In this document: in pieces, positions 37,687 through 47,527 of the stretch
Position numbering within the stretch: position 1 is the first letter of the stretch
How the letters are laid out: the number at the start of each line of letters is the position of its first letter
Assembly (NCBI RefSeq): GCF_038624605.1
Contig: NZ_CP152020.1
Location: forward strand, 2,535,312 to 2,599,311
Source: Psychrobacillus sp. FSL K6-4046
Lineage (GTDB): Bacteria > Bacillota > Bacilli > Bacillales_A > Planococcaceae
DNA length: 64,000 nucleotides
Direction: 5' to 3'
Notes under the pieces: generated by a model
Seen by the model: the letters and a program-made list of their open reading frames with translations, nothing else
Told to the model about the DNA's origin: nothing
Database searches by the model: none
Translations under genes and position numbers: made by a program

Positions 37687-38247
37687 TTATTTTACAAAAC
37701 CAGCCTCACCAATTGGCCAAAATACTAAATTTGTTTTCCCTATAATTTCATCGATTTCAATTAAACCGATCATTCGGCTGTCTTTACTGTATAAGCGGTT
37801 GTCTCCCATAACGAAAACATATCCTTCTGGGATTTTTTTGTCTCCAGTGATACTTTCAAGCGTAAAGTCCCCAGTTAATGTACCTTCTGTTAACTCGCTC
37901 TTTTTTTGTTCTAAATAAGGCTCAGCAACTTCTTTTCCGTTAATGTAGAGCTGGTCGTTTTTATACTCGACATGATCGCCAGGAAGCCCTATTACACGTT
38001 TTATATAGTTTTTCTGCTCAGGTGCATGAAAAACTACAATATCAAATCGTTTTGGTTCACCGACCACGTAACCAATTTTATTCACTAACATACTATCCCC
38101 ATTTTCTAAGGTCGGCATCATAGATTCTCCGTCCACAATTATAGGGGTAAATAAAAAGAGTCGAATTAATGCTGCAAGTCCAAAAGCTATTAATAACGCT
38201 TTCGACCATTCCCATAACTCATTCTTTTCTTTTTGTGCTTGTCCCAT
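37687..38247 (-). CDS. lepB: Type I signal peptidase
   Basis: This enzyme cleaves signal peptides from secreted proteins at the outer membrane face. The 186-residue protein has one N-terminal membrane helix (about 17-34), catalytic serine S42 in ESMMPTLENGD, catalytic lysine K83 in YIKRVIGLPGD, and the box GDNRLYSKDSR. It is the short Gram-positive SipS/SipT type. In B. subtilis the rplS-rbgA interval lacks such a gene, but other Bacillales carry lepB here. Confidence 0.95.
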   Translation of the reverse strand: MGQAQKEKNELWEWSKALLIAFGLAALIRLFLFTPIIVDGESMMPTLENGDSMLVNKIGYVVGEPKRFDIVVFHAPEQKNYIKRVIGLPGDHVEYKNDQLYINGKEVAEPYLEQKKSELTEGTLTGDFTLESITGDKKIPEGYVFVMGDNRLYSKDSRMIGLIEIDEIIGKTNLVFWPIGEAGFVK

Positions 38248-38274
38248 TCACTTGCCCCCTTTATATACTCTTAT

Positions 38275-38303
38275 ATTGTACAAGGAAAATGTAAGAGTGG
38301 CAA
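38275..38303 (-). promoter_or_regulatory. lepB promoter
   Basis: TTGCCA, 17 bases, TACAAT on the minus strand, both 5 of 6 to the sigma-A consensus, about 27 bases before the lepB start. It should drive lepB-rbgA. Confidence 0.65.
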
Positions 38304-38639
38304 AATAAAATCGTCTAAATTCAGTATATATAGAGAAAATATCTAAAATAAAAAGCTATGTTAAAGGAATCAATAAATGGGAACAGCTTTAGCATCGATA
38401 AAGCGCTAATACATTTACTCGCATAAACAAAGCTGAAAAACTGTCACCCACCCCAATTTCATGCTAGTTCTTAATAACTTTCTATATGCTTCTCAGTTAG
38501 TATATGTATTTTATCTTTACTCTTGTCCGATGCGTTCTGTATGGGCTACGATTAGTCTTCCCTCACTTTACTAACAATGACGGTTACCACTTTAAAAAAT
38601 AGATAATATATATACTTCTCTTAAATACAATAATTATCC
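38304..38639. other. Noncoding interval between rplS and lepB
   Basis: This roughly 340-base stretch shows no open frame with a ribosome binding site and family resemblance on either strand. It contains only a 10-codon ATG frame at 38377 and scattered short inverted repeats. Between the rplS terminator and the lepB promoter I see nothing I can name. Confidence 0.5.
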
Positions 38640-38692
38640 ACAAAGAAAAAAATGTTGCAGCAAAAGTGAGATCACTTTTTCCTGCAACATTC
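38640..38692 (-). terminator. Rho-independent terminator after rplS
   Basis: A strong two-part stem: AATGTTGCAG pairs with CTGCAACATT, and inside it AAAAGTGA with TCACTTTT. The RNA then runs into UUUUUUCUUUG. It closes the rpsP-rplS group. Confidence 0.9.
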
Positions 38693-38722
38693 ACATCAGG
38701 CAATTTTGCCTTACTTACACTA

Positions 38723-39067
38723 TTAGCGACGCTCTTTAATACGAGCAGCTTTACCGCGTAGTTCACGTAGGTAGTACAATTTAGCACGACGAACTTTACC
38801 ACGACGAATAACTTCTAGGTTAGCAATTTTTGGTGTGTGTACTGGGAAAGTACGTTCTACACCAACACCGGAAGAGATTTTACGAACTGTAAAAGTTTCG
38901 CTAATTCCGCCTCCACGACGTTTAATTACAACACCTTCGTACATTTGGATACGTTCGCGAGTTCCCTCAACAACCTTAACGTGTACACGAACTGTGTCAC
39001 CTGGGCGGAATGTAGGAAGATCTGTACGTAATTGATCTTTTGTGATTTCTGAAATAATGTTTTGCAT
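38723..39067 (-). CDS. rplS: 50S ribosomal protein L19
   Basis: L19 sits at the 30S-50S interface. The 114-residue sequence contains [39 protein letters not shown] and the C-terminal [20 protein letters not shown]. Two tandem ATGs follow AAGGAG; the second, 8 bases away, gives the family N-terminus [14 protein letters not shown] structured leader and possible promoter lie between trmD and this gene. Confidence 0.97.
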   Translation of the reverse strand: MQNIISEITKDQLRTDLPTFRPGDTVRVHVKVVEGTRERIQMYEGVVIKRRGGGISETFTVRKISSGVGVERTFPVHTPKIANLEVIRRGKVRRAKLYYLRELRGKAARIKERR

Positions 39068-39158
39068 CATTTTCTCTCCTTATATAGAATGCTCTTACAC
39101 ACATAGCTGTTGCAGCGGAACACCCAAAATCAGTACTTCACATAAAAGTACATAGTAA
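39068..39158 (-). ncRNA. Possible L19 mRNA leader (autoregulatory)
   Basis: The 5' leader of rplS contains a hairpin (GTACTT/AAGTAC, 39133-39151) and the stretch GGGTGTTCCGCTGCAACA that resembles my memory of the Firmicutes L19 leader family (Rfam). Such leaders let L19 control its own synthesis. I cannot run a covariance search, so this is tentative. Confidence 0.4.
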
Positions 39159-39187
39159 AATATATCATATTGACTGGCTATATGCAA
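39159..39187 (-). promoter_or_regulatory. Possible promoter in the trmD-rplS gap
   Basis: TTGCAT, 17 bases, TATATT on the minus strand. The -10 is 5 of 6, the -35 3 of 6. It would let rplS be transcribed apart from trmD. Confidence 0.35.
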
Positions 39188-39194
39188 TTATAAA

Positions 39195-39926
39195 TTATAA
39201 CTCTTTTAATTGAAGCATTCTTTTTTCAGAATCTGTTAGTTCTGCATTTTCGAGAAGGTCTTCCCTTCTTTCTAATGTTCGTTTTAAAGACTGCTCTCTT
39301 CTCCATTGATCGATAGCTGCATGGTTTCCAGACAGCAATACATCTGGAACCTTGTAGCCACGATATTCTACTGGTCGAGTGTAATGTGGATGCTCTAGCA
39401 AGCCCGTAGAAAACGAATCTTGCTCATGGGAAGCAGCCTTGCCAAGAACATTGGGGAGTAATCTCACAACACTATCTACTACAGTCATAGCAGCTAATTC
39501 TCCACCGGTTAAAACAAAATCTCCAATTGAAATTTCATCTGTAACTAAATGCTCCCTAATTCGCTCATCGTAGCCCTCGTAATGACCACATATAAAAACA
39601 AGCTCCTCTTCCTTCGCTAATTCCTCAGCTTTTTGCTGATTAAAGCGTTCTCCTTGGGGGCAAAGCAATATAATCCGTCTATTCCCACTAGAGCTAGGAG
39701 GAAGAGCCTCAATAGCGTTAAAAATAGGTTCTGGCTTTAATACCATCCCTGCTCCACCACCATAGGGATAATCATCAACCTGATGATGCTTGTTACCAGA
39801 ATAGTCTCGGAAGTTTACTACATCAATCAACACCTCATTTTTATCCTGCGCTTTTTTCAAAATTGATGAGTTGAACACTCCAGTGAACATCTCTGGAAAA
39901 AGCGAAAGAATATGAATTTTCATCAT
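39195..39926 (-). CDS. trmD: tRNA (guanine-37-N1)-methyltransferase TrmD
   Basis: TrmD methylates G37 of tRNAs to prevent frameshifting. The 243-residue knotted SPOUT enzyme shows [38 protein letters not shown] and [17 protein letters not shown]. Two tandem ATGs begin the gene; the second matches the family start [13 protein letters not shown]. It overlaps the rimM stop by 4 bases. Confidence 0.97.
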   Translation of the reverse strand: MMKIHILSLFPEMFTGVFNSSILKKAQDKNEVLIDVVNFRDYSGNKHHQVDDYPYGGGAGMVLKPEPIFNAIEALPPSSSGNRRIILLCPQGERFNQQKAEELAKEEELVFICGHYEGYDERIREHLVTDEISIGDFVLTGGELAAMTVVDSVVRLLPNVLGKAASHEQDSFSTGLLEHPHYTRPVEYRGYKVPDVLLSGNHAAIDQWRREQSLKRTLERREDLLENAELTDSEKRMLQLKEL

Positions 39927-40438
39927 GACAATAAACCTTCCAGTACCTCAATCGTAATTTCTTTTTTATCCACATCTATTTTTTTCACTACGTCCTCAAT
40001 ATATGGAATATAGTGTGTCTTCCCTTTGACCGGCTGCACAGTCCATACGTCATTTGCTCCAGTTTGAAGTATTTCAGTAACGGTTCCAATTGTCTCACCC
40101 TCGGTAGAAACAATCGTACAGCCAATAATTTCATGATAGTAGTATTCATTTTCTTCTAACTCTGTTAGATACTTCTCAGATACTTTTAACGTTGCATCAC
40201 GAAAGCCTTCTACATCTTTCAGTAAGGTATAACCGTCAAAAGTTAACAAATCAAAATTTTTATGCTTACGGTAGCTGGTAATTTTAACGATGATTGGTTT
40301 AGAACCATCTTTTTTAAAAAGACCAAGCTCATTTCCTACCTGATAACGCTCATCTGGAAAGTCAGTAGTAGAAATGACACGAACCTCTCCCCAAATTCCT
40401 TGGGTATTGACGATTTTTCCAACATTGTACCATTCCAT
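39923..40438 (-). CDS. rimM: 16S rRNA processing protein RimM
   Basis: RimM helps mature the 3' domain of the 30S subunit. The 171-residue protein has an N-terminal RimM beta-barrel ([18 protein letters not shown]) and a C-terminal PRC-barrel ([19 protein letters not shown]). The ATG giving MEWYNVGK follows AGGAGG by 10 bases. An upstream in-frame TTG lies before the ribosome binding site and is unlikely. A terminator-like hairpin ends about 20 bases before the start. Confidence 0.95.
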   Translation of the reverse strand: MEWYNVGKIVNTQGIWGEVRVISTTDFPDERYQVGNELGLFKKDGSKPIIVKITSYRKHKNFDLLTFDGYTLLKDVEGFRDATLKVSEKYLTELEENEYYYHEIIGCTIVSTEGETIGTVTEILQTGANDVWTVQPVKGKTHYIPYIEDVVKKIDVDKKEITIEVLEGLLS

Positions 40439-40457
40439 CGAATAAATTCCTCCTATC

Positions 40458-40490
40458 AAAAAAGGAAGAACAAAGTGTTCTCCCTCTTTT
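40458..40490 (-). terminator. Terminator-like hairpin between khpA and rimM
   Basis: The minus-strand RNA forms a 14-bp stem (AAAAGAGGGAGAAC with GTTCTTCCTTTTTT, two G-U pairs) around a 5-base loop; the right arm is itself the U-run. It ends just before the rimM ribosome binding site, so it may attenuate transcription of rimM-trmD. Confidence 0.7.
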
Positions 40491-40548
40491 CATATTACAT
40501 TTACCTCTTTAGAATTTCTTCCCTGAGGTATTAGCTTCACAAGTGAAG

Positions 40549-40779
40549 TTAATCTAATATATCGACATATGTTTTCTTTTGGTGACTGCCTGCTGCTGAG
40601 TAAACAATTGTACGAATAGATTTAGCTACTCGGCCTTGTTTGCCAATTACTTTTCCCATATCTTCAGGATGAACAGAAAGTTTGTAAACTATACGGTTTA
40701 CACTTTCGTCCTTTACCACCTGAACCTTGTCTGGATAATCAACTAATGGTTTAACGATTGCTTCGATCAGCTGCTTCAC
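40549..40779 (-). CDS. khpA: KH-domain RNA-binding protein KhpA (YlqC)
   Basis: KhpA is a small RNA chaperone that pairs with KhpB and affects cell division and translation in Gram-positive bacteria. The 76 residues form a single KH domain with the GKVIGKQGRVAKSIRTI GXXG loop. It follows rpsP by 14 bases. In B. subtilis ylqD comes next; here that gene is absent. Confidence 0.95.
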   Translation of the reverse strand: MKQLIEAIVKPLVDYPDKVQVVKDESVNRIVYKLSVHPEDMGKVIGKQGRVAKSIRTIVYSAAGSHQKKTYVDILD

Positions 40780-40793
40780 AATGTCCCCTCCGA

Positions 40794-41132
<339 letters not shown>

Positions 41133-41168
41133 GTGTTTTTTCTTAACACCTTATTTTTTTAAGGAAAA

Positions 41169-42524
41169 TTACTTAAAAAGAGAATCAAATCCTGGCATTT
41201 TCATCTTTTTCTTTCCTTTTTGTTGCATATTTGTCATTTGCTTCATCATCTTTTTCATCTCTTCAAATTGCTTTAGAAGTCTATTAATGTCTTGAATAGA
41301 TGTTCCTGATCCTTTAGCAATTCTCTTTTTTCGAGCTCCGTTAATAATTTCAGGGTTAGTTTTCTCCTGCGTAGTCATTGAATAAATAATGGCTTCGACA
41401 CGATCCATTTGCTTTTCATCAACTTTCGCATTTTCTAATCCCTTAATTTTATTTGCTCCTGGAAGCATTTTTAAAATCTCGTCAAGAGGTCCCATTTGCT
41501 TCACTTGGCTTAGCTGCTCCAGGAAATCATCGAACGTAAAAGACTGCGTACGGAACTTTTCTTCCAGTTCCTTCGCTTTTTCTTCGTCAACATTAGCTTG
41601 AGCCTTTTCGATTAAGGACATCATGTCTCCCATGCCTAAAATACGGGATGCCATGCGTTCTGGATGAAAAGTCTCTAAAGCATCCATTTTTTCACCCATA
41701 CCTACAAATTTAATAGGTTTTTGAGTAATAGAACGGATTGAAAGGGCTGCCCCACCACGTGTATCGCCATCTAATTTCGTAAGTACGACCCCTGTTATAC
41801 CAATAGAGTCATTAAAATTGTTAGCTACATTGACTGCATCCTGCCCTGTCATTGCATCTACAACTAAGAATACTTCGTCCGGCTCTTTTAATGCACGAAT
41901 ATCTTTAAGCTCTTGCATCAAAGTTTCATCAATGTGTAAACGACCAGCTGTATCGACAATCACTACATCATAATGTTCTTCCTTTGCATGCTCAAGACCC
42001 TGCTTCACTATTTCCACAGGAGAAATGTCCGTACCCTTTTGGAATACTGGTAAGGAGAGTTGTTTTCCAATCGTTTCAAGCTGTTTCACTGCTGCTGGAC
42101 GATAAATATCCGCAGCAATTAACAAAGGCTTCTTGTTATACTTTTTTCGAAGTACATTTGCAAGTTTACCAGTAGTGGTGGTTTTACCAGCACCCTGTAA
42201 TCCGACCATCATAATAACAGTAGGCGGTCTTGAAGAGAAAGCTATCTGGCTCTGCTCGCCTCCCATTAGCTGGGTCAATTCATCTTTTACGATTTTAATG
42301 ACCTGCTGACCTGGAGTTAAGCTTTTCATCACTTCTTGCCCTACAGCCCGTTCAGAGACGTTTTTAACAAATTCTTTTACCACTTTTAAGTTAACGTCCG
42401 CTTCCAGTAGTGCATAACGAACTTCACGCATCATTTCTTTAACATCAGCCTCAGAAATTTTGCCTTTACCTTTGATTTTCTGAATCGTCCCTTGGAGACG
42501 CTCAGCTAAACCTTCAAATGCCAT
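41169..42524 (-). CDS. ffh: Signal recognition particle protein Ffh
   Basis: Ffh binds signal sequences and SRP RNA and targets nascent membrane proteins to FtsY. The 451-residue protein has an N domain, a G domain with GLQGAGKT at 108-115, DTAGRLHID and TKLDGDTRGG motifs, and a C-terminal methionine-rich M domain (about 300-440, including the RNA-binding RIAKGSGTSIQDINRLL). It follows ylxM by 13 bases. Confidence 0.97.
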   Translation of the reverse strand: MAFEGLAERLQGTIQKIKGKGKISEADVKEMMREVRYALLEADVNLKVVKEFVKNVSERAVGQEVMKSLTPGQQVIKIVKDELTQLMGGEQSQIAFSSRPPTVIMMVGLQGAGKTTTTGKLANVLRKKYNKKPLLIAADIYRPAAVKQLETIGKQLSLPVFQKGTDISPVEIVKQGLEHAKEEHYDVVIVDTAGRLHIDETLMQELKDIRALKEPDEVFLVVDAMTGQDAVNVANNFNDSIGITGVVLTKLDGDTRGGAALSIRSITQKPIKFVGMGEKMDALETFHPERMASRILGMGDMMSLIEKAQANVDEEKAKELEEKFRTQSFTFDDFLEQLSQVKQMGPLDEILKMLPGANKIKGLENAKVDEKQMDRVEAIIYSMTTQEKTNPEIINGARKKRIAKGSGTSIQDINRLLKQFEEMKKMMKQMTNMQQKGKKKMKMPGFDSLFK

Positions 42525-42537
42525 GCAAGCTCGCCTC

Positions 42538-42864
42538 CTAATCCCATTCTTTTAATTGCTCAATGAGTTGAGTCAGTTCTTCTGATGATTGTTCATTTGC
42601 TATTTGCATAAGCTGTTTAGTCGTTTCTTGTCTTTTTTCGAATTTGGAAAAAAGATTTAACTTTTCTTCATACTCTTCCAGCATCATTTCAGTGCGACGT
42701 ATATTGTCATAAACAGCCTGTCTGGATATATTATATTCCTCTGCAATTTCGCCGAGTGATAAATCATCTAAATAATAAAGCTGCATATAGCTTCGTTGTT
42801 TATCTGTCAATAAAGCCTGGTAAAAATCGAAGAGAAAATTCATACGAGTCGTTTTTTCAATCAT
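42538..42864 (-). CDS. ylxM: YlxM-family helix-turn-helix protein (SRP-associated)
   Basis: This 108-residue protein resembles YlxM, encoded with ffh in many Firmicutes and linked to SRP function. The N-terminus [18 protein letters not shown] is followed by a sigma-factor-like HTH ([26 protein letters not shown]). The second ATG is preferred, 8 bases after AAGGAG; an earlier ATG is too close. It is likely co-transcribed with ffh from a promoter just upstream. Confidence 0.94.
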   Translation of the reverse strand: MIEKTTRMNFLFDFYQALLTDKQRSYMQLYYLDDLSLGEIAEEYNISRQAVYDNIRRTEMMLEEYEEKLNLFSKFEKRQETTKQLMQIANEQSSEELTQLIEQLKEWD

Positions 42865-42899
42865 TCCCATCTCTCCTTACCATGAATGGTTCATCTAAT

Positions 42900-42928
42900 A
42901 GTTTATAAAGACTAGCTTTAACTGTCAA
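42900..42928 (-). promoter_or_regulatory. ylxM-ffh promoter
   Basis: A perfect TTGACA, 17 bases, TAAACT on the minus strand (or TATAAA with 15-base spacing). It lies immediately after the ftsY stop and about 36 bases ahead of the ylxM start. Confidence 0.6.
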
Positions 42929-42934
42929 GTAAAA

Positions 42935-43954
42935 TTACTTGTCTTCTGATGTTTCTTCTAGTTCTAACCCTTCAGCAAATAATCCATAAACATATTTTTC
43001 TGCATCAAATGGCTGTAGGTCATCCATTTGCTCTCCGAGACCAACAAATTTAACTGGTATATGCAACTTATTGCGGATAGCAAGTACTATACCGCCTTTT
43101 GCAGTGCCGTCAAGCTTTGTTAACACAATTCCAGTAACATTGGTCACTTCTTTAAAAGTCTGTGCCTGAACAAGCGCATTTTGTCCTGTAGTGGCATCTA
43201 ATGCTAACAATACTTCATGCGGAGCATTAGGCACTTCTCTAGTAATAACTCGGTGAATTTTTTCCAACTCATTCATCAGGTTTACTTTATTTTGCAAACG
43301 ACCCGCTGTATCACAAATAAGCACATCAGCTTTTCTGTTCTTGGCAGCACGAATAGCATCATACATAACAGCAGCCGGATCAGAGCCCTCTGCCTGTTTT
43401 ATAACCTCTGCACCTACACGATCGCCCCACACTTGAAGTTGATCAATAGCACCTGCACGGAAAGTGTCCCCGGCAGCAAGCATTACTTTTTTTCCTTCTC
43501 CATTTAAACGATGTGCAAGTTTACCGATAGTAGTTGTTTTCCCAACTCCATTAACACCGACGAATAAGATAACTGTTAGTCCTTCTTCTTCGATGTGAAG
43601 CTCAGTTAAATCCTCATCACCAGCCTCATATATCTCAACAAGTTTTTCAGAAATAACAGATTGGATTCCGGCAGTGTCTTTAATGTTTTTACGCTGAACC
43701 TCAAAACGCAATTTGTCCATTAACTCCACTACGGTTTCAAATCCAACATCTGCCTGAAGCAAAATTTCTTCAAGCTCCTCAAAGAAATCCTCATCTACCT
43801 TACGATATTTCGCTACTAAATCATTTACTTTAGAAGTAAATTGATTTCGTGTTTTCGATAGTCCTTCTTTAAATTTATTGGTAATCGAAACTGTTTCTTC
43901 AGCCTCTGGTGTAGAGCCCAACATTTTTTCTTTCATTTTTTTAAAAAAGCTCAC
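42935..43954 (-). CDS. ftsY: SRP receptor FtsY
   Basis: FtsY is the membrane-associated SRP receptor. The 339-residue protein lacks the long acidic A domain of E. coli FtsY and has an N domain plus a G domain with GVNGVGKT at 133-140, [11 protein letters not shown] and [11 protein letters not shown]. It follows smc by 15 bases in the rnc-smc-ftsY group. Confidence 0.97.
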   Translation of the reverse strand: MSFFKKMKEKMLGSTPEAEETVSITNKFKEGLSKTRNQFTSKVNDLVAKYRKVDEDFFEELEEILLQADVGFETVVELMDKLRFEVQRKNIKDTAGIQSVISEKLVEIYEAGDEDLTELHIEEEGLTVILFVGVNGVGKTTTIGKLAHRLNGEGKKVMLAAGDTFRAGAIDQLQVWGDRVGAEVIKQAEGSDPAAVMYDAIRAAKNRKADVLICDTAGRLQNKVNLMNELEKIHRVITREVPNAPHEVLLALDATTGQNALVQAQTFKEVTNVTGIVLTKLDGTAKGGIVLAIRNKLHIPVKFVGLGEQMDDLQPFDAEKYVYGLFAEGLELEETSEDK

Positions 43955-43969
43955 AGTAGAACCTCCTAT

Positions 43970-46900
43970 TTAAGTGACTAATTCTTCTTCTAATTTTACA
44001 GATACAAGCTTGGAAATCCCAGATTCCTGCATAGTGATACCATACAGTACATCTGCCCCCTCCATCGTACCCTTACGGTGTGTAATGACGATAAACTGCG
44101 TATCATGACTAAATTTCTTTAAATAGTCGCTATAACGCGTTACGTTAGCCTCGTCTAAGGCAGCTTCCACTTCATCCAGGATACAGAAAGGTACCGGACG
44201 AGTATGAAGAATTGAAAACAACAAGGCAATAGCGGTTAATGCTCGTTCGCCACCCGACAGTAAAGAAAGATTCTGTAGCTTTTTGCCTGGAGGCTGTGCC
44301 ACTATATCTATTCCCGTATCCAACATGGAGGTAGGATCGGTTAAAATTAAGTCTGCCTGTCCGCCACCAAATAACTGTCTAAACACTACCTTAAAGTTTC
44401 TTTGAATGTCATTAAACGTAGATTCGAAGCGTATAGTCATTTCTTCGTCCATCTCTTTAATAACCTCATGCAATGTATCTTGAGCAGAAAGCAAATCCTC
44501 TCTTTGTTCTGTTAAGAACGAGTGACGTTCGCTGACTTGCTCGTATTCCTGTATAGACCCTAAGTTAATAGGTCCCAGCTCTTCTATAGAGCGTTTTAAT
44601 AGCTTTACTTTTTTGCGAGCAAGCTCCTCATCCATGTCAAAAGGATAGTCTCGCTTTGCTTCATCCAGGGACATTTCATACGTCTCTTCTAGATGTGTTT
44701 GAAGTGAATTAGTTTCCACCTCCAGCTTGCTCAACCTTAGTTCTAATGCACGCTCGTCGTTAGAAAAGATACTTAAATGTTGCTGTAGCATCTTTAATTG
44801 ACCTTCAGATTCGTTAACTCTTTGAGAAAGTCCAATTCTTTTCTCTTTGTCCGTCGTTATTTGCCCCTGTAGATAATCTTTTTTCTGTTTGTTAGTGGCA
44901 ATCATTTGGTCAATTTGTTCTGGAGATGGACCTGTTTGGTCATCATTCTCAAACCAGCTGATCTCTTTTTCTAAAGTACCAACTTTTTGAACACAATATT
45001 GAATATCCTGTTCCAGCTGTTTCTTTTCTTTCTCTTGTTGCGTCACTTGCTCATTTACTACAGCAATAGAGGACAACAGTTCGCCAAGTTCATTTTGTAC
45101 TTTATCTTTTTCTTGCATAGACTGTTGCTTTAACAGTTGCAGTTGATCAATAGTTTTTTGAATGGAAGCTAAAGATTCATTGATCTCCGAACTACGCTTA
45201 GCTGTTTGTTCTTTTTTGCGAACAAGATTCTCATGCAGGTTATTCTTTTCAGTTTGAACCTCATCAAATTCAAGCAAGCGATTGGTTAAACGAGAAATTA
45301 TCGCTCCACATTCTCTGTCTTCTGACAATAGTTTATGCTCTTCTTCTCGCAACGCTTCCCCTGAGAGACGCGCTTCCTCTAATGCAATTTTAATCTGCTG
45401 AACTTGCTGTTTTTTATGAGCAACTGATTTTTCTGCTTGATGTACGGATTGTTCTAGCTCTACAAGCTTATCATTTAATTGCTCTAACTCAGCTTTTCGT
45501 GTAAAGACAGATGACTGTTGTTTTACAGACCCCCCTGTCAAGGAGCCTCCTGCATTTACAACATCACCGTCAAGTGTTACGAAACGGTATCTAAATTGAA
45601 GGCGTGCCGCCATTTCGTTAGCGCCCTTTAAATCTGTTGCAATAATAATATTACCTAGTAAACTTTCAATAATTACTTTATAGTCTCTATCGTAATTGAC
45701 AAGCATATCTGCCGTATTCACAAAAGATGGATGCTCCTTAATCGGAGCCAGCGTCTGCTCGCTCAATTTACGTGACTTCATAACCTGAAGTGGAAGGAAG
45801 GTAGCTCTTCCAACTCTTTTCTTTTTCAGCCAATCAATAGCCATCCGTGCATCCTGACTAGTATCAGTAATAATATGCTGAGACTGCTGGCCAATAGCTG
45901 TGTCAATTGCATTCATATAGTTAGATGGAATTTGAATTAGTTCAGCCACTGCGCCATGAATCCCTTTGAGCTCTTTTTTATCACGTGCAACTAATACTTC
46001 CTTAACTCCCTGGAAATACCCTGAAAACTCGGATTCAAGCTCTTGTAAGGAATCCTTTCTAGCCTGCATTTGATGCTTCATTTGATAGGCTTTTTGAAGC
46101 AACGTTTGCTGTTCCTCATAAGAGGCTTCTAAATGCTCCGATGATTCTCGCTTCGTTTTAAAGTCCTGCACCTTTTGCGCTAAGTCTTTCTGACATGCTT
46201 CCAGCTGCTTCTCTATCTCTTTTTTTCGATTTGTAAGCTTTTCTAACTCGTCTTTGATCTCCCGATAATCTTCAATAATTTTCTCAGAAGATACTAGTTC
46301 AAATTGAAGCTGCTGTTCCATATGCTTCATTTCATTCTTCATTGTTGCTTCTTCATTTAACAAATCAATGTAAGTGCCCTTCAAAGTTTCGATTTCCTCT
46401 TCAACCTCTGAAGCTGACCTACTAAGAACATGATCGATTTGTAATTTTTTTGCTCGAAGTTCTTTTAATGACTGTTTCTTTTTAGAGCTAGAAGAAATAT
46501 TTTCTTCTAGCTGTTTTTCAAGTACTTGAAGTCTCGTCTTTTCTTCTTCCAAAGCTCTTCTTAGCTGCGATATTTGCTGACTAGCATTTTGTTTTTTCTC
46601 AGCAAGCAACAGCTTTCTTCCCTCTAGACGTTCTAATTCAGAACTTACCTCAAGTAACTCAGTCTGTTCCTTGTCTAGCTTTTCATCTGTGGAACTAATG
46701 GTTCTTCTTATAGATAAAATATCTGACTCTGCATTACTAATCTTCGTCAAAAGCGACGTTTTTTGCTCTTCTATTTGTTGAAGCTGATTATGTAGCTCTG
46801 TACTTTCTTGCACAAAAAGATTCAAGTCATGAGCAATAACTGCAATTTCAATATCCTTTAGTTCTGTAGACATCTCTAAATAATCTGTAGCAAGAGATGA

Positions 46901-47524
46901 TTGAATTTTGAGTGGCTCCATTCGACCATCTAGTTCATGGAGAATATCAAGCACTCGATTTAAGTTATCATCCGTTTCTATCAGCTTAAATTCTGCTTTT
47001 TTCTTACGTTGTTTATACTTAAGGACGCCAGCGGTCTCCTCAAATATCGTTCTTCTGTCTTCAGGTCTGCTATTTAGTATTTCATCAACACGTCCCTGGG
47101 AAATAATAGAGAACGCTTCTTTTCCAAGACCAGAATCCATAAATAAATCTATAATATCTTTCAATCTACACGTTTGCTTGTTAAGAAGATATTCACTATC
47201 TCCTGATCGGTAAACCCTTCTCGTAACACTTATTTCAGTAAAATCTAATGGAACACGACGATCAGAATTATCCAATATTAAGGTAACCTCTGCAAAGTTT
47301 AATGCCTTTCTTGAATCACTCCCTGCAAAGATAACATCTTCCATCTTTGTTCCACGGAGTGATTTGGCAGATTGCTCACCTAGCACCCATCTGATTGCAT
47401 CTGTAACATTACTCTTCCCACTACCGTTCGGACCTACCACTGCAGTAACTCCTGGTACAAAATCTATCCCAACTCGGTCTGCAAATGATTTAAACCCTAT
47501 AATTTCTAATCTCTTAAGGAACAA
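43970..47524 (-). CDS. smc: Chromosome segregation ATPase Smc
   Basis: Smc condenses and segregates chromosomes with ScpA and ScpB. The 1184-residue protein has an N-terminal P-loop GPNGSGKS at 31-38, two long coiled coils, a hinge domain at about 510-670 (FSGYFQGVKEVL to GGSLTGGS), the ABC signature LSGGERALTAIALLF near the C-terminus, and Walker B FCILDEVEAALDE. Length is standard. It begins 3 bases after rnc. Confidence 0.97.
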   Translation of the reverse strand: MFLKRLEIIGFKSFADRVGIDFVPGVTAVVGPNGSGKSNVTDAIRWVLGEQSAKSLRGTKMEDVIFAGSDSRKALNFAEVTLILDNSDRRVPLDFTEISVTRRVYRSGDSEYLLNKQTCRLKDIIDLFMDSGLGKEAFSIISQGRVDEILNSRPEDRRTIFEETAGVLKYKQRKKKAEFKLIETDDNLNRVLDILHELDGRMEPLKIQSSLATDYLEMSTELKDIEIAVIAHDLNLFVQESTELHNQLQQIEEQKTSLLTKISNAESDILSIRRTISSTDEKLDKEQTELLEVSSELERLEGRKLLLAEKKQNASQQISQLRRALEEEKTRLQVLEKQLEENISSSSKKKQSLKELRAKKLQIDHVLSRSASEVEEEIETLKGTYIDLLNEEATMKNEMKHMEQQLQFELVSSEKIIEDYREIKDELEKLTNRKKEIEKQLEACQKDLAQKVQDFKTKRESSEHLEASYEEQQTLLQKAYQMKHQMQARKDSLQELESEFSGYFQGVKEVLVARDKKELKGIHGAVAELIQIPSNYMNAIDTAIGQQSQHIITDTSQDARMAIDWLKKKRVGRATFLPLQVMKSRKLSEQTLAPIKEHPSFVNTADMLVNYDRDYKVIIESLLGNIIIATDLKGANEMAARLQFRYRFVTLDGDVVNAGGSLTGGSVKQQSSVFTRKAELEQLNDKLVELEQSVHQAEKSVAHKKQQVQQIKIALEEARLSGEALREEEHKLLSEDRECGAIISRLTNRLLEFDEVQTEKNNLHENLVRKKEQTAKRSSEINESLASIQKTIDQLQLLKQQSMQEKDKVQNELGELLSSIAVVNEQVTQQEKEKKQLEQDIQYCVQKVGTLEKEISWFENDDQTGPSPEQIDQMIATNKQKKDYLQGQITTDKEKRIGLSQRVNESEGQLKMLQQHLSIFSNDERALELRLSKLEVETNSLQTHLEETYEMSLDEAKRDYPFDMDEELARKKVKLLKRSIEELGPINLGSIQEYEQVSERHSFLTEQREDLLSAQDTLHEVIKEMDEEMTIRFESTFNDIQRNFKVVFRQLFGGGQADLILTDPTSMLDTGIDIVAQPPGKKLQNLSLLSGGERALTAIALLFSILHTRPVPFCILDEVEAALDEANVTRYSDYLKKFSHDTQFIVITHRKGTMEGADVLYGITMQESGISKLVSVKLEEELVT

Positions 47525-47527
47525 CGA

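Noticed and set aside
38377-38409. 10-codon plus-strand frame with AAAGGA upstream
   Set aside because: Too short, no homology, no promoter pairing; such frames are common by chance.
40380-40499. Minus-strand leader frame (MKRGRTL...) ahead of and overlapping rimM
   Set aside because: It overlaps rimM out of frame, is arginine/cysteine-rich without family resemblance, and runs through the terminator hairpin.
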